This document shows positions 19,629-29,486 of a stretch of DNA of 64,000 nucleotides, one piece after another. Under the pieces are notes generated by a model that had not been told where the DNA came from, did not search any database, and saw only the letters and a program-made list of their open reading frames with translations. The position numbers and the translations under genes are program-made. Within the stretch, counting starts at the first letter, position 1. Each line of letters begins with the position of its first letter. This stretch comes from Enterobacter quasihormaechei (GTDB lineage Bacteria > Pseudomonadota > Gammaproteobacteria > Enterobacterales > Enterobacteriaceae), in assembly GCF_004331385.1 (NCBI RefSeq), contig NZ_SJON01000002.1:467766-531765 (forward strand), in the 5' to 3' direction.

Positions 19629-20519
19629 TTAGCGAGTAATTTCGACCTTCGCCAGTTTTTCGTAGTAGCACGCGAGCGCGCTGTGATCGGCAGTGCCAAG
19701 ACCGTCCGCACGCAGCGCCTGCATCATCTCCATGACGGCGGCAGTCAGCGGCAGCTGCGCCCCCACGCCGTGTGACGTATCCAGCGCATTCGCCAGATCT
19801 TTAATGTGCAGGTCGATACGAAAACCTGGCTTAAAGTTACGATCCATCACCATCGGTGCCTTGGCATCCAGCACGGTGCTGCCCGCCAGACCACCACGAA
19901 TGGCCTGATAGACCAGATCCGGATTCACCCCCGCTTTGGTGGCCAGCGTCAGCGCCTCCGACATGGCCGCAATGTTCAGCGCCACAATCACCTGGTTTGC
20001 CAGCTTGGTGACGTTACCCGCGCCGATGTCCCCGGTGTGCACCACGGAGCCAGCCATCGCTTTCATCAGGTCGTAGTATTTGTCGAAGACGGCTTTATCG
20101 CCGCCCACCATCACCGACAGGGTGCCGTCAATGGCTTTGGGCTCGCCGCCGCTGACCGGTGCGTCCAGCATCTCCACGCCTTTCGCCTTCAGCGCCTCGC
20201 TGATTTCGCGGCTCGCCAGCGGTGCGATTGAACTCATGTCGATCACCACCAGGCCCGGCTTCGCGCCGTCGATAATGCCGTTCTCACCCAGCGCCACCTC
20301 TTTCACGTGCGGAGAGTTTGGCAGCATGGTGATGATGACATCGCACTGCTCGGCGATCGCTTTTGCGGTTGCCGCCGTTTCCGCGCCGGCCGCAATCACC
20401 TCTGCCACCGCGTCTGAATTACGGTCGAGAACCACCAGCGAGTAACCTGCTTTGATGAGGTTTTTGCTCATTGGTTTGCCCATGATACCCAGGCCAATAA
20501 AACCCACTTTCAGCGTCAT
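19629..20519 (-). CDS. garR: GarR, tartronate semialdehyde reductase
   Basis: The 296-residue protein belongs to the beta-hydroxyacid dehydrogenase family, with an N-terminal NAD(P)-binding GFIGLGIMGKPMSKNL, the substrate motif DAPVSGGEPKA and the catalytic-lysine region GNVTKLANQ. It reduces tartronate semialdehyde to D-glycerate. The ATG at 20519 has a strong Shine-Dalgarno (GAGGAAA). It lies 21 bp after garL. Confidence 0.95.
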   Translation of the reverse strand: MTLKVGFIGLGIMGKPMSKNLIKAGYSLVVLDRNSDAVAEVIAAGAETAATAKAIAEQCDVIITMLPNSPHVKEVALGENGIIDGAKPGLVVIDMSSIAPLASREISEALKAKGVEMLDAPVSGGEPKAIDGTLSVMVGGDKAVFDKYYDLMKAMAGSVVHTGDIGAGNVTKLANQVIVALNIAAMSEALTLATKAGVNPDLVYQAIRGGLAGSTVLDAKAPMVMDRNFKPGFRIDLHIKDLANALDTSHGVGAQLPLTAAVMEMMQALRADGLGTADHSALACYYEKLAKVEITR

Positions 20520-20540
20520 AATCTGTTTCCTCAATGATGG

Positions 20541-21311
20541 TTATTTTTTAAAAGCGTCTGCTAATCTCTGCGTGGCCGCGCGGAATACGCCGAGGTCGCT
20601 GCCGACGGCAACAAACGTTGCGCCCCACTCCAGGTAGCGGCGGGCGTCAGCTTCCACCGGCGCCAGAATGCCGCACGGCTTACCGTGGGCTTTGGCACGG
20701 GCAAAAATGTGCTGGATCGCGCGCTGTACGTCCGGGTGGCTGGCATTGCCCAGATGACCAAAGGCGGCAGCCAGATCGCTCGGGCCGACGAAAATACCGT
20801 CTACGCCTTCGGTCGCGGCAATGGCGTCGACGTTATCGACACCCTGCTGGCTCTCGATCTGAACCAGGGTGGTGATGTTCCTGTTGGACTGGGCGAAATA
20901 GTCTGGCACGGTGCCAAACATGTTGGCGCGGTGCGAAACGGACACGCCGCGGATCCCTTCCGGCGGATAGCGGGTCGCCGCCACGGCCAGCACCGCTTCT
21001 TCTTCCGTTTCAACAAACGGGATCAGGAAGTTGTAGAAGCCGATATCCAGTAAACGCTTGATGATAACCGGCTCGTTGGTGGGCACACGCACCACCGGCG
21101 CGCTGTGGCTGCCTTTCAGCGCCATCAGCTGCGGAATAAACGTGCTGATATCGTTTGGCGCATGTTCGCCGTCCAGCACCAGCCAGTCGAATCCGGCCAG
21201 GCCCAGCACTTCCGTGCTGATGGGGTTTGCCAGCGCAGACCAGCAGCCAATCTGGATCTGGTGCGCCGCGAGGGCTGCTTTAAACTTATTCGGGAAGATA
21301 TCGTTACTCAT
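20541..21311 (-). CDS. garL: GarL, 5-keto-4-deoxy-D-glucarate aldolase
   Basis: The 256-residue class II aldolase belongs to the HpcH/HpaI family, with motifs [23 protein letters not shown] and [11 protein letters not shown]. It splits 5-keto-4-deoxyglucarate into pyruvate and tartronate semialdehyde. In E. coli garL is preceded by the transporter gene garP in the same operon. Here garL is the promoter-proximal gene and garP is absent, with only 365 bp before the divergent garD. Confidence 0.95.
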   Translation of the reverse strand: MSNDIFPNKFKAALAAHQIQIGCWSALANPISTEVLGLAGFDWLVLDGEHAPNDISTFIPQLMALKGSHSAPVVRVPTNEPVIIKRLLDIGFYNFLIPFVETEEEAVLAVAATRYPPEGIRGVSVSHRANMFGTVPDYFAQSNRNITTLVQIESQQGVDNVDAIAATEGVDGIFVGPSDLAAAFGHLGNASHPDVQRAIQHIFARAKAHGKPCGILAPVEADARRYLEWGATFVAVGSDLGVFRAATQRLADAFKK

Positions 21312-21676
21312 CGCTTATACCTTTTTTAATTCCGCAGTTTTAGCCAGCATCATTTTTATTTATTCCGACGCAGCGTCAGGGTTATATTTATTTTCTGACT
21401 GAATTTTGGCGTTATAAAATCGTCATTCAGTATAATCGCCGCCCGACGGCAGTACATTGTTTCAATGCTCAGTTATCGAGTGATATTTGAACGCTATCTT
21501 GAGCATATGCACAAAGCAGTGGGCGCTGATGCACAGAATCAACGATTAGTGTTTCGGGAGCGATCGCGATCACATTCTCACCTTTCCTCTCCTGACATTC
21601 TTTATTTCTTCAATAAGAAACAATTAACCATCTGGCTATATTTAGTATCAGATATTTTGCTGGAGAAGCGTAAACA
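21312..21676. promoter_or_regulatory. garL / garD divergent control region with CRP-like site
   Basis: This 365-bp AT-rich gap holds the promoters of garLRK (minus) and garD (plus). AGCGA-TCGCGA-TCACA at 21559-21574 matches one CRP half-site perfectly and the other in three of five positions. In E. coli these operons are activated by CdaR in response to glucarate or galactarate; I could not define a CdaR operator by eye. An open frame at 21465-21725 crosses the gap but lacks family resemblance and a clear ribosome site. Confidence 0.5.
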
Positions 21677-23248
21677 ATGGCCGATATTCAAATTCGACAG
21701 GCGTCGCCGACGGCGTTCTATATAAAAGTGCACGATACCGACAACGTGGCGATTATTGTCAACGACAATGGCTTAAAAGCGGGTACCCGATTCCCGGACG
21801 GGCTGGAGCTGATTGAGCACGTTCCGCAGGGGCACAAGGTCGCGCTGGTCGATATCCCCACGTACGGCGAAATCGTGCGTTACGGCGAAGTCATCGGCTA
21901 TGCGGTACGCCCTATCCCGCAGGGCAGCTGGGTTGAAGAGTCGCTGGTTGAGCTGCCAGCGGCCCCGCCGCTGGAGACGTTGCCGCTGGCGACCCGCGTC
22001 CCTGAGCCGTTGCCTCCGCTTGAGGGCTATACCTTCGAAGGTTACCGCAACGCCGACGGCAGCGTGGGAACCAAAAACCTGCTCGGCATCACCACCAGCG
22101 TGCATTGCGTGGCGGGCGTCGTGGATTACGTGGTGAAAATTATTGAGCGCGATCTGCTGCCGAAATACCCCAACGTTGACGGCGTGGTGGGGCTTAACCA
22201 CCTGTACGGCTGCGGCGTGGCGATCAACGCGCCCGCGGCGGTCGTGCCAATCCGCACAATCCACAATATCGCCCTCAACCCAAACTTTGGCGGCGAGGTG
22301 ATGGTGATTGGCCTCGGCTGTGAGAAATTGCAGCCTGAACGCCTGTTGCTGGGTACTGAGGATGTGAAAGCCATTCCGGTAGACGATGCCAGCATTGTTC
22401 GTCTCCAGGACGAACGTCACGTCGGATTCCGTTCCATGGTCGACGATATTCTTCAGGTGGCGGAGCGCCATCTGGACACGCTGAACAAACGCCAGCGCGA
22501 AACCTGCCCGGCCTCTGAGCTGGTCGTGGGGACACAGTGCGGCGGCAGCGATGCGTTTTCCGGCGTGACCGCCAACCCGGCGGTGGGTTACGCGTCGGAT
22601 TTGTTCGTGCGCTGCGGCGCCACGGTGATGTTCTCCGAGGTCACAGAAGTGCGTGACGCTATCCACCTGCTTACGCCGCGCGCCGTCAACGAGGAGGTGG
22701 GCAAACGCCTGCTGGAGGAGATGGCCTGGTACGATAACTATCTTGATATGGGCAAAACCGACCGCAGCGCAAACCCGTCCCCGGGTAACAAGAAAGGCGG
22801 CCTGGCGAACGTGGTGGAAAAAGCCCTCGGGTCAATTGCCAAATCCGGCCAGAGTGCGATTGTGGAAGTGCTCTCTCCGGGCCAGCGGCCAACCAAACGC
22901 GGCCTTATTTACGCGGCAACGCCTGCCAGTGATTTTGTTTGCGGCACCCAGCAGGTGGCGTCCGGCATTACGGTACAGGTCTTTACCACCGGGCGCGGCA
23001 CGCCGTACGGCCTGATGGCGGTACCGGTGATCAAAATGGCGACCCGCACCGAGCTGGCAAACCGCTGGTATGACTTAATGGATATCAACGCCGGCACCAT
23101 CGCCACCGGGGAAGAAAGTATTGAGGACGTGGGCTGGAAGCTGTTCCACTTCATTCTGGACGTGGCGAGCGGGCGGAAGAAAACCTTCTCTGATCAATGG
23201 GGATTGCATAACCAGCTGGCGGTGTTTAATCCGGCGCCGGTGACGTGA
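21677..23248 (+). CDS. garD: GarD, galactarate dehydratase
   Basis: The 523-residue UxaA/GarD-family enzyme has an N-terminal SAF-like domain (about 1-95), a linker, and the catalytic region with [24 protein letters not shown] and [12 protein letters not shown]. It dehydrates galactarate to 5-keto-4-deoxyglucarate, feeding GarL. Iron-dependent activity is known for the E. coli enzyme. It is monocistronic, divergent from garLRK, and ends at an unusually long perfect hairpin. Confidence 0.95.
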   Translation: MADIQIRQASPTAFYIKVHDTDNVAIIVNDNGLKAGTRFPDGLELIEHVPQGHKVALVDIPTYGEIVRYGEVIGYAVRPIPQGSWVEESLVELPAAPPLETLPLATRVPEPLPPLEGYTFEGYRNADGSVGTKNLLGITTSVHCVAGVVDYVVKIIERDLLPKYPNVDGVVGLNHLYGCGVAINAPAAVVPIRTIHNIALNPNFGGEVMVIGLGCEKLQPERLLLGTEDVKAIPVDDASIVRLQDERHVGFRSMVDDILQVAERHLDTLNKRQRETCPASELVVGTQCGGSDAFSGVTANPAVGYASDLFVRCGATVMFSEVTEVRDAIHLLTPRAVNEEVGKRLLEEMAWYDNYLDMGKTDRSANPSPGNKKGGLANVVEKALGSIAKSGQSAIVEVLSPGQRPTKRGLIYAATPASDFVCGTQQVASGITVQVFTTGRGTPYGLMAVPVIKMATRTELANRWYDLMDINAGTIATGEESIEDVGWKLFHFILDVASGRKKTFSDQWGLHNQLAVFNPAPVT

Positions 23249-23251
23249 TGG

Positions 23252-23298
23252 CCCCTCACCCTGCCCTCTCCCCACAGGGGAGAGGGCAGGGTGAGGGG
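23252..23298. terminator. 22-bp perfect hairpin between convergent garD and agaR
   Basis: Bases 23252-23273 (CCCCTCACCCTGCCC.. arm) pair perfectly with 23277-23298 across a 3-base loop. It lies between the garD stop and the agaR stop, so it can serve both transcripts. Its core CCCTCTCCCC/GGGGAGAGGG repeats the hairpin at 6083-6105, suggesting a dispersed repeat family used as a terminator. Confidence 0.75.
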
Positions 23299-23309
23299 GG
23301 AAAGCCCCT

Positions 23310-24113
23310 TTAGACCAGCACCACATCAATCCCGCTTTTCCGCAGCCCGTCGAGGCTCTCCGCCGGAATACCTTCATCGACGATAATCATATCGATCCGC
23401 TGGGTATCAATGATTTTATGCAGGCTTGAACGATTAAACTTGCTGGAGTCGGTCACAACGATAATGCGCTCTGCCACCTCGCACATTTTTCGATTCAGGC
23501 GGGCTTCATCCTCATTGTGCGTACTCACCCCCCGATCGAGATCGATGGCGTCGACGCCCAGGAACAGCAGGTCAAAATGGTAATTCTGTAACGACTGCTC
23601 CGCCTGGTCGCCGTAGAAAGACTGCGACTGACGGCGCAAGTGTCCACCGGTCATCAGCAGCTCCACTCCCTCTGCTTCCAGCAGCGCGTTCGCCACGTTC
23701 ATCCCGTTGGTCATGGCAATAACGTCGGTGTGCTGGCGCAGCATACGGGCGATTTCACAGGTCGTAGTACCCGAGTCCAGAATAATGCGGTGGCCCGGCT
23801 TCACCAGCTCAGCCGCCGCCTGCGCGATGCTGCGCTTCACTGCCGTATTAAGGGAACTTTTGTCCTCAACGGACGGCTCCACGCCGGGCATATTGCCTTC
23901 GCAAATCAGCGCGCCGCCGTAAGCGCGAACGGCAATCCCCTGCTTTTCCAGAAAGGCCAGATCGTTACGGATCGTCACCGTCGACACGCCGTATAAAAGA
24001 GAAAGATCGTTAACCTGCACGCTTCCCTGCGCCCGCAACCGCTGAATGATCTGCTCTCGCCTTTCGCTGGTGCCGGTGATGCGCTTCTCTGCGGATGGAT
24101 CGGTGCTGCTCAT
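23310..24113 (-). CDS. agaR: AgaR, DeoR-family repressor of GalNAc/GalN catabolism
   Basis: The 267-residue regulator has a DeoR winged helix (about residues 30-60, [20 protein letters not shown]) and a DeoRC sugar-phosphate-binding domain with the LDSGTTT signature. It represses the aga promoters until GalNAc-6-P or GalN-6-P appears. It is divergent from kbaZ. Operator-like CTTTCGTTT repeats lie directly upstream of its start and before kbaZ and agaS. Confidence 0.93.
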   Translation of the reverse strand: MSSTDPSAEKRITGTSERREQIIQRLRAQGSVQVNDLSLLYGVSTVTIRNDLAFLEKQGIAVRAYGGALICEGNMPGVEPSVEDKSSLNTAVKRSIAQAAAELVKPGHRIILDSGTTTCEIARMLRQHTDVIAMTNGMNVANALLEAEGVELLMTGGHLRRQSQSFYGDQAEQSLQNYHFDLLFLGVDAIDLDRGVSTHNEDEARLNRKMCEVAERIIVVTDSSKFNRSSLHKIIDTQRIDMIIVDEGIPAESLDGLRKSGIDVVLV

Positions 24114-24134
24114 ACGAGCTCCTTAGTAAATAAA

Positions 24135-24158
24135 CTTTCGTTTCATTTCGTTTTGCTT
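24135..24158. promoter_or_regulatory. AgaR-type operator, agaR-proximal
   Basis: CTTTCGTTTCATTTCGTTTT followed by GCTT matches the T-rich CTTTC repeat pattern described for AgaR sites in E. coli. It begins 22 bp upstream of the agaR start, where it would allow autorepression. Confidence 0.65.
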
Positions 24159-24230
24159 ATTAACGCCTTTCTTTTAAGGGAATGCAAGCCCTGTAAGGCG
24201 CGCTGACGCACGCTTACCCGCCGCTGAAAC

Positions 24231-24330
24231 CTTTCATTATGTTTCTTTTGTGAAACAGATCGGAAAACTATTATCTTTCGTTTTATTTTTACCTCACCAT
24301 AATGCAGTATCAAATGAAACAAAACGAAAG
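24231..24330. promoter_or_regulatory. Cluster of AgaR-type operators and a CRP-like site upstream of kbaZ
   Basis: Three further copies of the same motif are present: CTTTCATTATGTTTCTTTT (24231-24249), CTTTCGTTTTATTTTTA (24275-24291) and, inverted, CAAATGAAACAAAACGAAAG (24311-24330). TGTGA-AACAGA-TCGGA at 24249-24264 is a possible CRP site with one perfect half. The E. coli agaZ promoter is likewise bound by AgaR and CRP. Confidence 0.6.
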
Positions 24331-24364
24331 ATGAATACCAACACCATCCGAAATGGAGAGGAAA

Positions 24365-25660
24365 GTGAAACATCTGACAGAAATGGTGGAACACCATAAA
24401 CGGGGGAATACAAACGGGATTTATGCCGTCTGTTCCGCACATCCACTGGTACTTGAAGCTGCAATTCGTTACGCCCATTCTCAACAGACGCCTCTGCTGA
24501 TTGAAGCCACCTCAAACCAGGTGGATCAGTTTGGCGGCTATACCGGTATGACGCCCGCCGACTTTCATGGGTTTGTCTGCACGCTGGCGGGATCTCTTGA
24601 TTTCCCCACCTCGCAGCTGATCCTTGGCGGCGATCATCTCGGTCCCAACCGCTGGCAAAACCTGCCGGCTTTGCAGGCGATGGCGAACGCCGACGATCTC
24701 ATCAAAAGCTACGTGGCGGCCGGGTTCAAGAAGATCCATCTCGATTGCAGCATGTCCTGCGAAGACGATCCGGTTCCTTTAACCGATGCGATCGTTGCCG
24801 GGCGCGCCGCGCGTCTGGCAAAAATTGCCGAAACAACCTGTCTTGAGCAATTTGGTGTAGTCGATCTGGTCTACGTTATCGGCACGGAAGTTCCGGTTCC
24901 CGGCGGCGCGCACGACACGCTGACCGAGCTTGAGGTCACCACGCCAGAGGCGGCACGCGCCACGCTTGAGGCACACCGCCACGCGTTCGAGAAGGAAGGG
25001 TTAAGCGACATCTGGCCGCGCATTATTGGCCTGGTGGTTCAGCCCGGCGTTGAGTTCGATCATGCGCACGTTTGTGACTATCAGCCGCATAAGGCCGTCG
25101 CGCTGAGCAAAATGGTTGAAGCCTATGACACGCTGGTATTTGAAGCACATTCTACCGATTACCAGACGCCGCAGGCGCTGCGCCAGCTGGTGAACGATCA
25201 CTTCGCCATTCTTAAAGTCGGCCCTGCCCTGACCTTTGCCCTGCGCGAAGCGCTGTTCTCGCTGGCGGCCATTGAAGAAGAGCTGCTGCCGGCAAAAGCC
25301 TGCTCCGGGCTGCGTCACGTCCTGGAAAACGTGATGCTCGATCGCCCGGAATACTGGCAAAGCCACTATCACGGTGACGGCAACGCCCGACGCCTGGCCC
25401 GCGGCTACAGCTACTCCGACCGCGTGCGTTATTACTGGCCAGACAGCCAGATTGACGACGCCTTTGAGCGACTGGTACGCAACCTTGCGGATGAACCGAT
25501 CCCGCTGCCGTTGATCAGCCAGTATCTGCCTTTGCAGTACAGCAAAGTTCGCGAGGGCGCTCTCAAGTCAACGCCACGGGAACTCATCCTCGACCACATT
25601 CAGGACATACTCCAGCAGTACCATGCCGCCTGCGAAGGCGTAACGACTCAACACGCATAA
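24365..25660 (+). CDS. kbaZ: KbaZ (AgaZ), tagatose-1,6-bisphosphate aldolase accessory subunit
   Basis: The 431-residue GatZ/KbaZ-family protein has patterns [28 protein letters not shown] and HLDCSMSC. It is non-catalytic alone but needed for full activity and stability of the aldolase KbaY. The E. coli-like start is the GTG at 24365 (GTG AAA CAT CTG), preceded by GAGAGGA; an in-frame ATG at 24353 would add four residues. It opens the kbaZ-agaVWEFA operon under AgaR control. Confidence 0.93.
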   Translation: MKHLTEMVEHHKRGNTNGIYAVCSAHPLVLEAAIRYAHSQQTPLLIEATSNQVDQFGGYTGMTPADFHGFVCTLAGSLDFPTSQLILGGDHLGPNRWQNLPALQAMANADDLIKSYVAAGFKKIHLDCSMSCEDDPVPLTDAIVAGRAARLAKIAETTCLEQFGVVDLVYVIGTEVPVPGGAHDTLTELEVTTPEAARATLEAHRHAFEKEGLSDIWPRIIGLVVQPGVEFDHAHVCDYQPHKAVALSKMVEAYDTLVFEAHSTDYQTPQALRQLVNDHFAILKVGPALTFALREALFSLAAIEEELLPAKACSGLRHVLENVMLDRPEYWQSHYHGDGNARRLARGYSYSDRVRYYWPDSQIDDAFERLVRNLADEPIPLPLISQYLPLQYSKVREGALKSTPRELILDHIQDILQQYHAACEGVTTQHA

Positions 25661-25679
25661 TTAAAAAGAGGAAAACGCT

Positions 25680-26153
25680 ATGCCAAACATTGTCTTATGC
25701 CGCATTGATGAGCGCCTGATCCACGGACAGGTGGGCGTGCAGTGGGTGGGGTTTGCGGGGGCAAACCTGGTGCTGGTGGCAAATGACGAGGTTGCAGACG
25801 ATCCGGTTCAACAAAACCTGATGGAAATGGTGCTCGCGGAAGGCATCGCCGTGCGTTTCTGGTCTCTGCAAAAGGTCATCGACAACATTCATCGCGCCGC
25901 CGACCGCCAGAAAATTCTGCTGGTCTGCAAATCACCGGCTGATTTTTTAACGCTGGTAGAGGGCGGCGTACCCATCACCCGTATCAACGTCGGAAATATG
26001 CATTATGCCAGTGGCAAACAGCAAATTGCCAAAACGGTATCTGTAGACGCGAACGATATCGCCGCGTTTAACGGCCTGAAGGCGGCCGGCGTGGAATGCT
26101 TCGTTCAGGGCGTTCCAACAGAGACTGCTTTGGATCTCTTTAAACTGCTCTGA
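25680..26153 (+). CDS. agaV: AgaV, GalNAc PTS EIIB
   Basis: The 157-residue mannose-family PTS IIB subunit has phosphorylated His15 in RIDERLIHGQVGVQW. It passes phosphate from AgaF to the incoming sugar through AgaW and AgaE. It lies 19 bp after kbaZ and 10 bp before agaW. The assignment to N-acetylgalactosamine follows from the aga context rather than from the sequence alone. Confidence 0.92.
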   Translation: MPNIVLCRIDERLIHGQVGVQWVGFAGANLVLVANDEVADDPVQQNLMEMVLAEGIAVRFWSLQKVIDNIHRAADRQKILLVCKSPADFLTLVEGGVPITRINVGNMHYASGKQQIAKTVSVDANDIAAFNGLKAAGVECFVQGVPTETALDLFKLL

Positions 26154-26163
26154 GGGATTCACA

Positions 26164-26943
26164 ATGGAAATCAGTCTTTTGCAGGCTTTCGCGCTCGGGC
26201 TTCTCGCCTTTATCGCGGGCCTGGATATGTTTAACGGCTTAACACACATGCACCGTCCGGTAGTGCTCGGGCCGCTGGTTGGCCTGATACTGGGCGACCT
26301 GCACACCGGTATTCTGACCGGCGGTACCTTAGAACTGGTCTGGATGGGCCTGGCGCCGCTGGCGGGCGCGCAGCCGCCGAACGTGATTATCGGCACCATC
26401 GTTGGCACCACGTTTGCCATCACCACGGGCGTGAAGCCGGATGTCGCCGTTGGGGTGGCCGTACCGTTTGCCGTGGCGGTGCAGATGGGTATTACGTTCC
26501 TCTTCTCCGTGATGTCCGGCGTAATGTCCCGCTGCGATCGCATGGCGGCTAACGCGGACACCGACGGCATTGAGCGAGTCAACTATCTGGCGCTGCTGGC
26601 GCTCGGTGTTTTTTATTTTCTGTGCGCGTTTCTGCCCATCTACTTCGGTGCAGAACACGCGAAAACCGCCATTGCTATTCTGCCGGAGCGTCTGATCGAC
26701 GGTCTCGGCGTCGCGGGCGGCATCATGCCAGCGATCGGCTTCGCCGTGCTGCTGAAGATCATGATGAAAAACGTTTACATCCCTTACTTCATTATCGGTT
26801 TTGTCGCCGCGGCCTGGCTGAAGCTTCCGGTGCTGGCGATTGCGGCGGCTGCGCTGGCGATGGCGCTGATCGACCTGCTGCGTAAGTCGCCTGAACCGAC
26901 GACGCCTGCGGCCCAGAAAGAGGAATTTGAAGATGGCATCTAA
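26164..26943 (+). CDS. agaW: AgaW, GalNAc PTS EIIC
   Basis: The 259-residue membrane subunit of the mannose-type PTS has several hydrophobic helices. It carries the IIC-Man pattern GLDMFNGLTHMHRPVVLGPLVG, and GGTLELVWMGLAPLAGAQPPN. With AgaE it forms the translocation channel for N-acetylgalactosamine. Its last 11 bases overlap the agaE start. Length and sequence match a complete IIC; some E. coli strains carry variants of this gene. Confidence 0.92.
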   Translation: MEISLLQAFALGLLAFIAGLDMFNGLTHMHRPVVLGPLVGLILGDLHTGILTGGTLELVWMGLAPLAGAQPPNVIIGTIVGTTFAITTGVKPDVAVGVAVPFAVAVQMGITFLFSVMSGVMSRCDRMAANADTDGIERVNYLALLALGVFYFLCAFLPIYFGAEHAKTAIAILPERLIDGLGVAGGIMPAIGFAVLLKIMMKNVYIPYFIIGFVAAAWLKLPVLAIAAAALAMALIDLLRKSPEPTTPAAQKEEFEDGI

Positions 26944-27811
26944 TCACACCACCCTGCCGGGCGCGTCCGTCAGTGAAGAGACGCTGCTGAGCGGCGTGAA
27001 TGAAAACGTCTATGAAGACCAGACCATTGGCGCGGAGCTGACCAAAAAAGACATTAACCGCGTGGCCTGGCGCTCCATGCTGTTACAGGCCTCGTTCAAC
27101 TACGAGCGTATGCAGGCCTCCGGCTGGCTGTACGGGCTGCTGCCCGCGCTGAAAAAGATCCACACCAATAAACGGGACCTGGCGCGCGCCATGAAGGGCC
27201 ATATGGGCTTCTTCAACACCCATCCGTTCCTGGTGACCTTTGTTATCGGCATTATTCTGGCGATGGAACGATCAAAGCAGGACGTGAACAGCATTCAGAG
27301 CACGAAAATTGCCGTCGGTGCGCCGCTCGGAGGCATTGGTGACGCCATGTTCTGGCTCACCCTGCTGCCGATTTGCGGGGGGATTGGCGCCAGCCTTGCG
27401 CTACAGGGCTCCATTCTTGGCGCGGTGGTCTTTATCGTGCTGTTTAACGTGGTGCATCTCGGCCTGCGTTTTGGTCTGGCGCACTATGCCTACCGAATGG
27501 GTGTCGCCGCGATCCCGCTGATCAAGGCCAACACCAAAAAGGTTGGCCATGCTGCGTCCATTGTCGGGATGACGGTAATTGGTGCGCTGGTGGCAACCTA
27601 TGTCCGCCTGAATACCACACTCGAGATTAAAGCCGGGGATGCGGTCGTCAAACTGCAAACAGACGTGATCGACAAGCTGATGCCGGCGTTTTTGCCGCTG
27701 GTCTACACCCTGACCATGTTCTGGCTGGTACGCCGTGGCTGGAGCCCGCTGCGCCTGATTGGTATCACCGTGGTGCTGGGCGTAGTCGGTAAATTCTGTC
27801 ACTTCCTGTAA
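26933..27811 (+). CDS. agaE: AgaE, GalNAc PTS EIID
   Basis: The 292-residue IID-Man family protein has a soluble N-terminal part carrying the conserved pattern SFNYERMQASGWLYGLLPAL, the core GDAMFWLTLLPICGGIGASLA, and C-terminal membrane segments. It is paired with AgaW in the transporter. The ATG at 26933 overlaps agaW and has an AGAGG ribosome site inside the agaW 3' end; an in-frame TTG six bases earlier is less likely. Confidence 0.92.
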   Translation: MASNHTTLPGASVSEETLLSGVNENVYEDQTIGAELTKKDINRVAWRSMLLQASFNYERMQASGWLYGLLPALKKIHTNKRDLARAMKGHMGFFNTHPFLVTFVIGIILAMERSKQDVNSIQSTKIAVGAPLGGIGDAMFWLTLLPICGGIGASLALQGSILGAVVFIVLFNVVHLGLRFGLAHYAYRMGVAAIPLIKANTKKVGHAASIVGMTVIGALVATYVRLNTTLEIKAGDAVVKLQTDVIDKLMPAFLPLVYTLTMFWLVRRGWSPLRLIGITVVLGVVGKFCHFL

Positions 27812-27827
27812 ACGCAAAGAGGTTGCG

Positions 27828-28262
27828 ATGTTAGGCATTATTTTGACGGGTCACGGCGGTTTTGCCAGCGGGCTTGAACAGGCGATGAAGCAGATCCTCG
27901 GCGAACAGCCGCAGTTTATCGCCATCGATTTTCCGGAAAGTTCCACCACTGCGCGGCTGACCGCGCAGCTTGAGCAAGCAGTGACTGAACTGGACGCAGA
28001 GCACGATATTGTGTTTCTCACCGATCTTCTCGGCGGGACGCCGTTTCGTGTGGCCTCTACCCTCGCGATGCAGCGGCCCGGCAGCGAAGTGATCGCCGGC
28101 ACTAACCTCCAGCTTTTGCTGGAGATGGTGCTGGATCGCGACGGATTAAGCAGCGAAGCGTTTCGTTTGCAGGCGCTGGAGTGCGGCCATCGCGGCCTGA
28201 CCAGCCTGGTGGATGAGCTAGCCCGCTGTCGCGAGGAAGTGCCCGCCGGGGAAGGGATATGA
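27828..28262 (+). CDS. agaF: AgaF, GalNAc PTS EIIA
   Basis: The 144-residue IIA-Man domain protein has its phosphorylation site at His9 in ILTGHGGFASGLEQ, and the motif FLTDLLGGTPFRVAS. It receives phosphate from HPr and donates it to AgaV. It begins 16 bp after agaE and overlaps agaA by 4 bases (ATGA), so these genes are translationally coupled. Confidence 0.93.
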   Translation: MLGIILTGHGGFASGLEQAMKQILGEQPQFIAIDFPESSTTARLTAQLEQAVTELDAEHDIVFLTDLLGGTPFRVASTLAMQRPGSEVIAGTNLQLLLEMVLDRDGLSSEAFRLQALECGHRGLTSLVDELARCREEVPAGEGI

Positions 28263-29392
28263 GCCAGGTGCTGCGCGCGCGTCGTCTGCTTACCGGGCAG
28301 GGCTGGCTGGATGACCACCAGCTGCGTATCGAAAGAGGCGTCATCACCGCCATCGAGCCGATACCGGCAGGGGTTAACGTCCGCGAGGCGGACCTGCTTT
28401 GCCCGGCATATATCGATATCCACGTCCACGGCGGTGCGGGAGTGGACGTGATGGATGATGCACCCGACGTGCTGGACCGGTTAGCCATGCATAAAGCACG
28501 TGAAGGTGTGGGGGCGTTTTTACCCACCACCGTCACCGCTCCGCTGGAGGCGATCCATGGCGCGTTAAGGCGTATTGCCCGACGCTGTCATGCCGGTGGC
28601 CCCGGCGCGCAGGTTCTGGGGAGCTATCTGGAAGGCCCGTACTTTACGCCGCAGAACAAAGGGGCGCACCCGCCAGAACTGTTTCGCGAACTGGATCTTG
28701 CGGAACTTGATGCGCTGATTGCGGTTTCGCAGGACACGCTGCGGGTTGTGGCGCTGGCCCCGGAAAAAGCGCACGCCCTGAAGGCGATCCATCACCTCAG
28801 CCAGAAAGGGATACGCGTCATGCTGGGCCACAGCGCTGCTACATACGCGCAGACCCTTGCCGCATTTGACGCAGGCGCAGCCGGGCTGGTGCACTGCTAC
28901 AACGGCATGACGGGGTTACACCACCGGGAGCCCGGCATGGTTGGCGCCGGGCTGACGGACCCACGCGCGTGGCTGGAGCTGATTGCCGACGGTCACCACG
29001 TTCACCCTGGAGCCATGCGGCTGTGTTGTTGCTGTGCGAAGGATCGCACGGTGCTGATTACCGATGCCATGCAGGCGGCGGGGATGCCCGACGGGCGCTA
29101 TACGCTATGTGGTGAAAATGTCGAGATGCAGGGCGGCGTTGTCCGCACGGCCTCCGGCGGGCTGGCGGGCAGCACGCTCGCGCTGGATGCCGCCGTGCGA
29201 CATATGGTGGAGCATACGGGGGTTCCCGCAGAGAACGCTATTCATATGGCCTCGCTGCATCCTGCCCGCCTGCTCGGTATGGACCACCTGCTGGGATCGT
29301 TAGCGCCAGGCAAACGCGCCAACATTATTGCGCTGGACGCAGGTTTACACCTCCGGCAGATCTGGCTTCAGGGTCAGGTGTTTTCGCTATAG
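28259..29392 (+). CDS. agaA: AgaA, N-acetylgalactosamine-6-phosphate deacetylase
   Basis: The 377-residue amidohydrolase belongs to the NagA family. Metal- and substrate-binding motifs are present in order: YIDIHVHGGAGVDVMD, YLEGPYF, MLGHSAATY, LVHCYNGMTGLHHREPG and the catalytic aspartate region LITDAMQAAG. It deacetylates GalNAc-6-P to galactosamine-6-P for AgaS. The start is the ATG overlapping the agaF stop. A terminator follows at 29414-29440, so agaS-kbaY needs its own promoter. Confidence 0.94.
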   Translation: MSQVLRARRLLTGQGWLDDHQLRIERGVITAIEPIPAGVNVREADLLCPAYIDIHVHGGAGVDVMDDAPDVLDRLAMHKAREGVGAFLPTTVTAPLEAIHGALRRIARRCHAGGPGAQVLGSYLEGPYFTPQNKGAHPPELFRELDLAELDALIAVSQDTLRVVALAPEKAHALKAIHHLSQKGIRVMLGHSAATYAQTLAAFDAGAAGLVHCYNGMTGLHHREPGMVGAGLTDPRAWLELIADGHHVHPGAMRLCCCCAKDRTVLITDAMQAAGMPDGRYTLCGENVEMQGGVVRTASGGLAGSTLALDAAVRHMVEHTGVPAENAIHMASLHPARLLGMDHLLGSLAPGKRANIIALDAGLHLRQIWLQGQVFSL

Positions 29393-29413
29393 CCCTTTCG
29401 CAGTCTGCTCTGT

Positions 29414-29446
29414 TGGCCTTACGGAATGCGATCGTAAGGCCTTTCT
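29414..29446 (+). terminator. Terminator after agaA
   Basis: The stem GGCCTTACG / CGTAAGGCC with a 9-base loop (GAATGCGAT) is followed by TTTCTTTTCC, ending the kbaZ-agaVWEFA transcript. Confidence 0.75.
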
Positions 29447-29486
29447 TTTCCTTTCCTTAATTTTTACCTTTCCTTTCGCGATCACA

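Noticed and set aside
21465..21725. 86-codon frame upstream of garD as a gene
   Set aside because: It covers the CRP-like site and runs into garD in another frame, with no recognisable domain and no good ribosome site.
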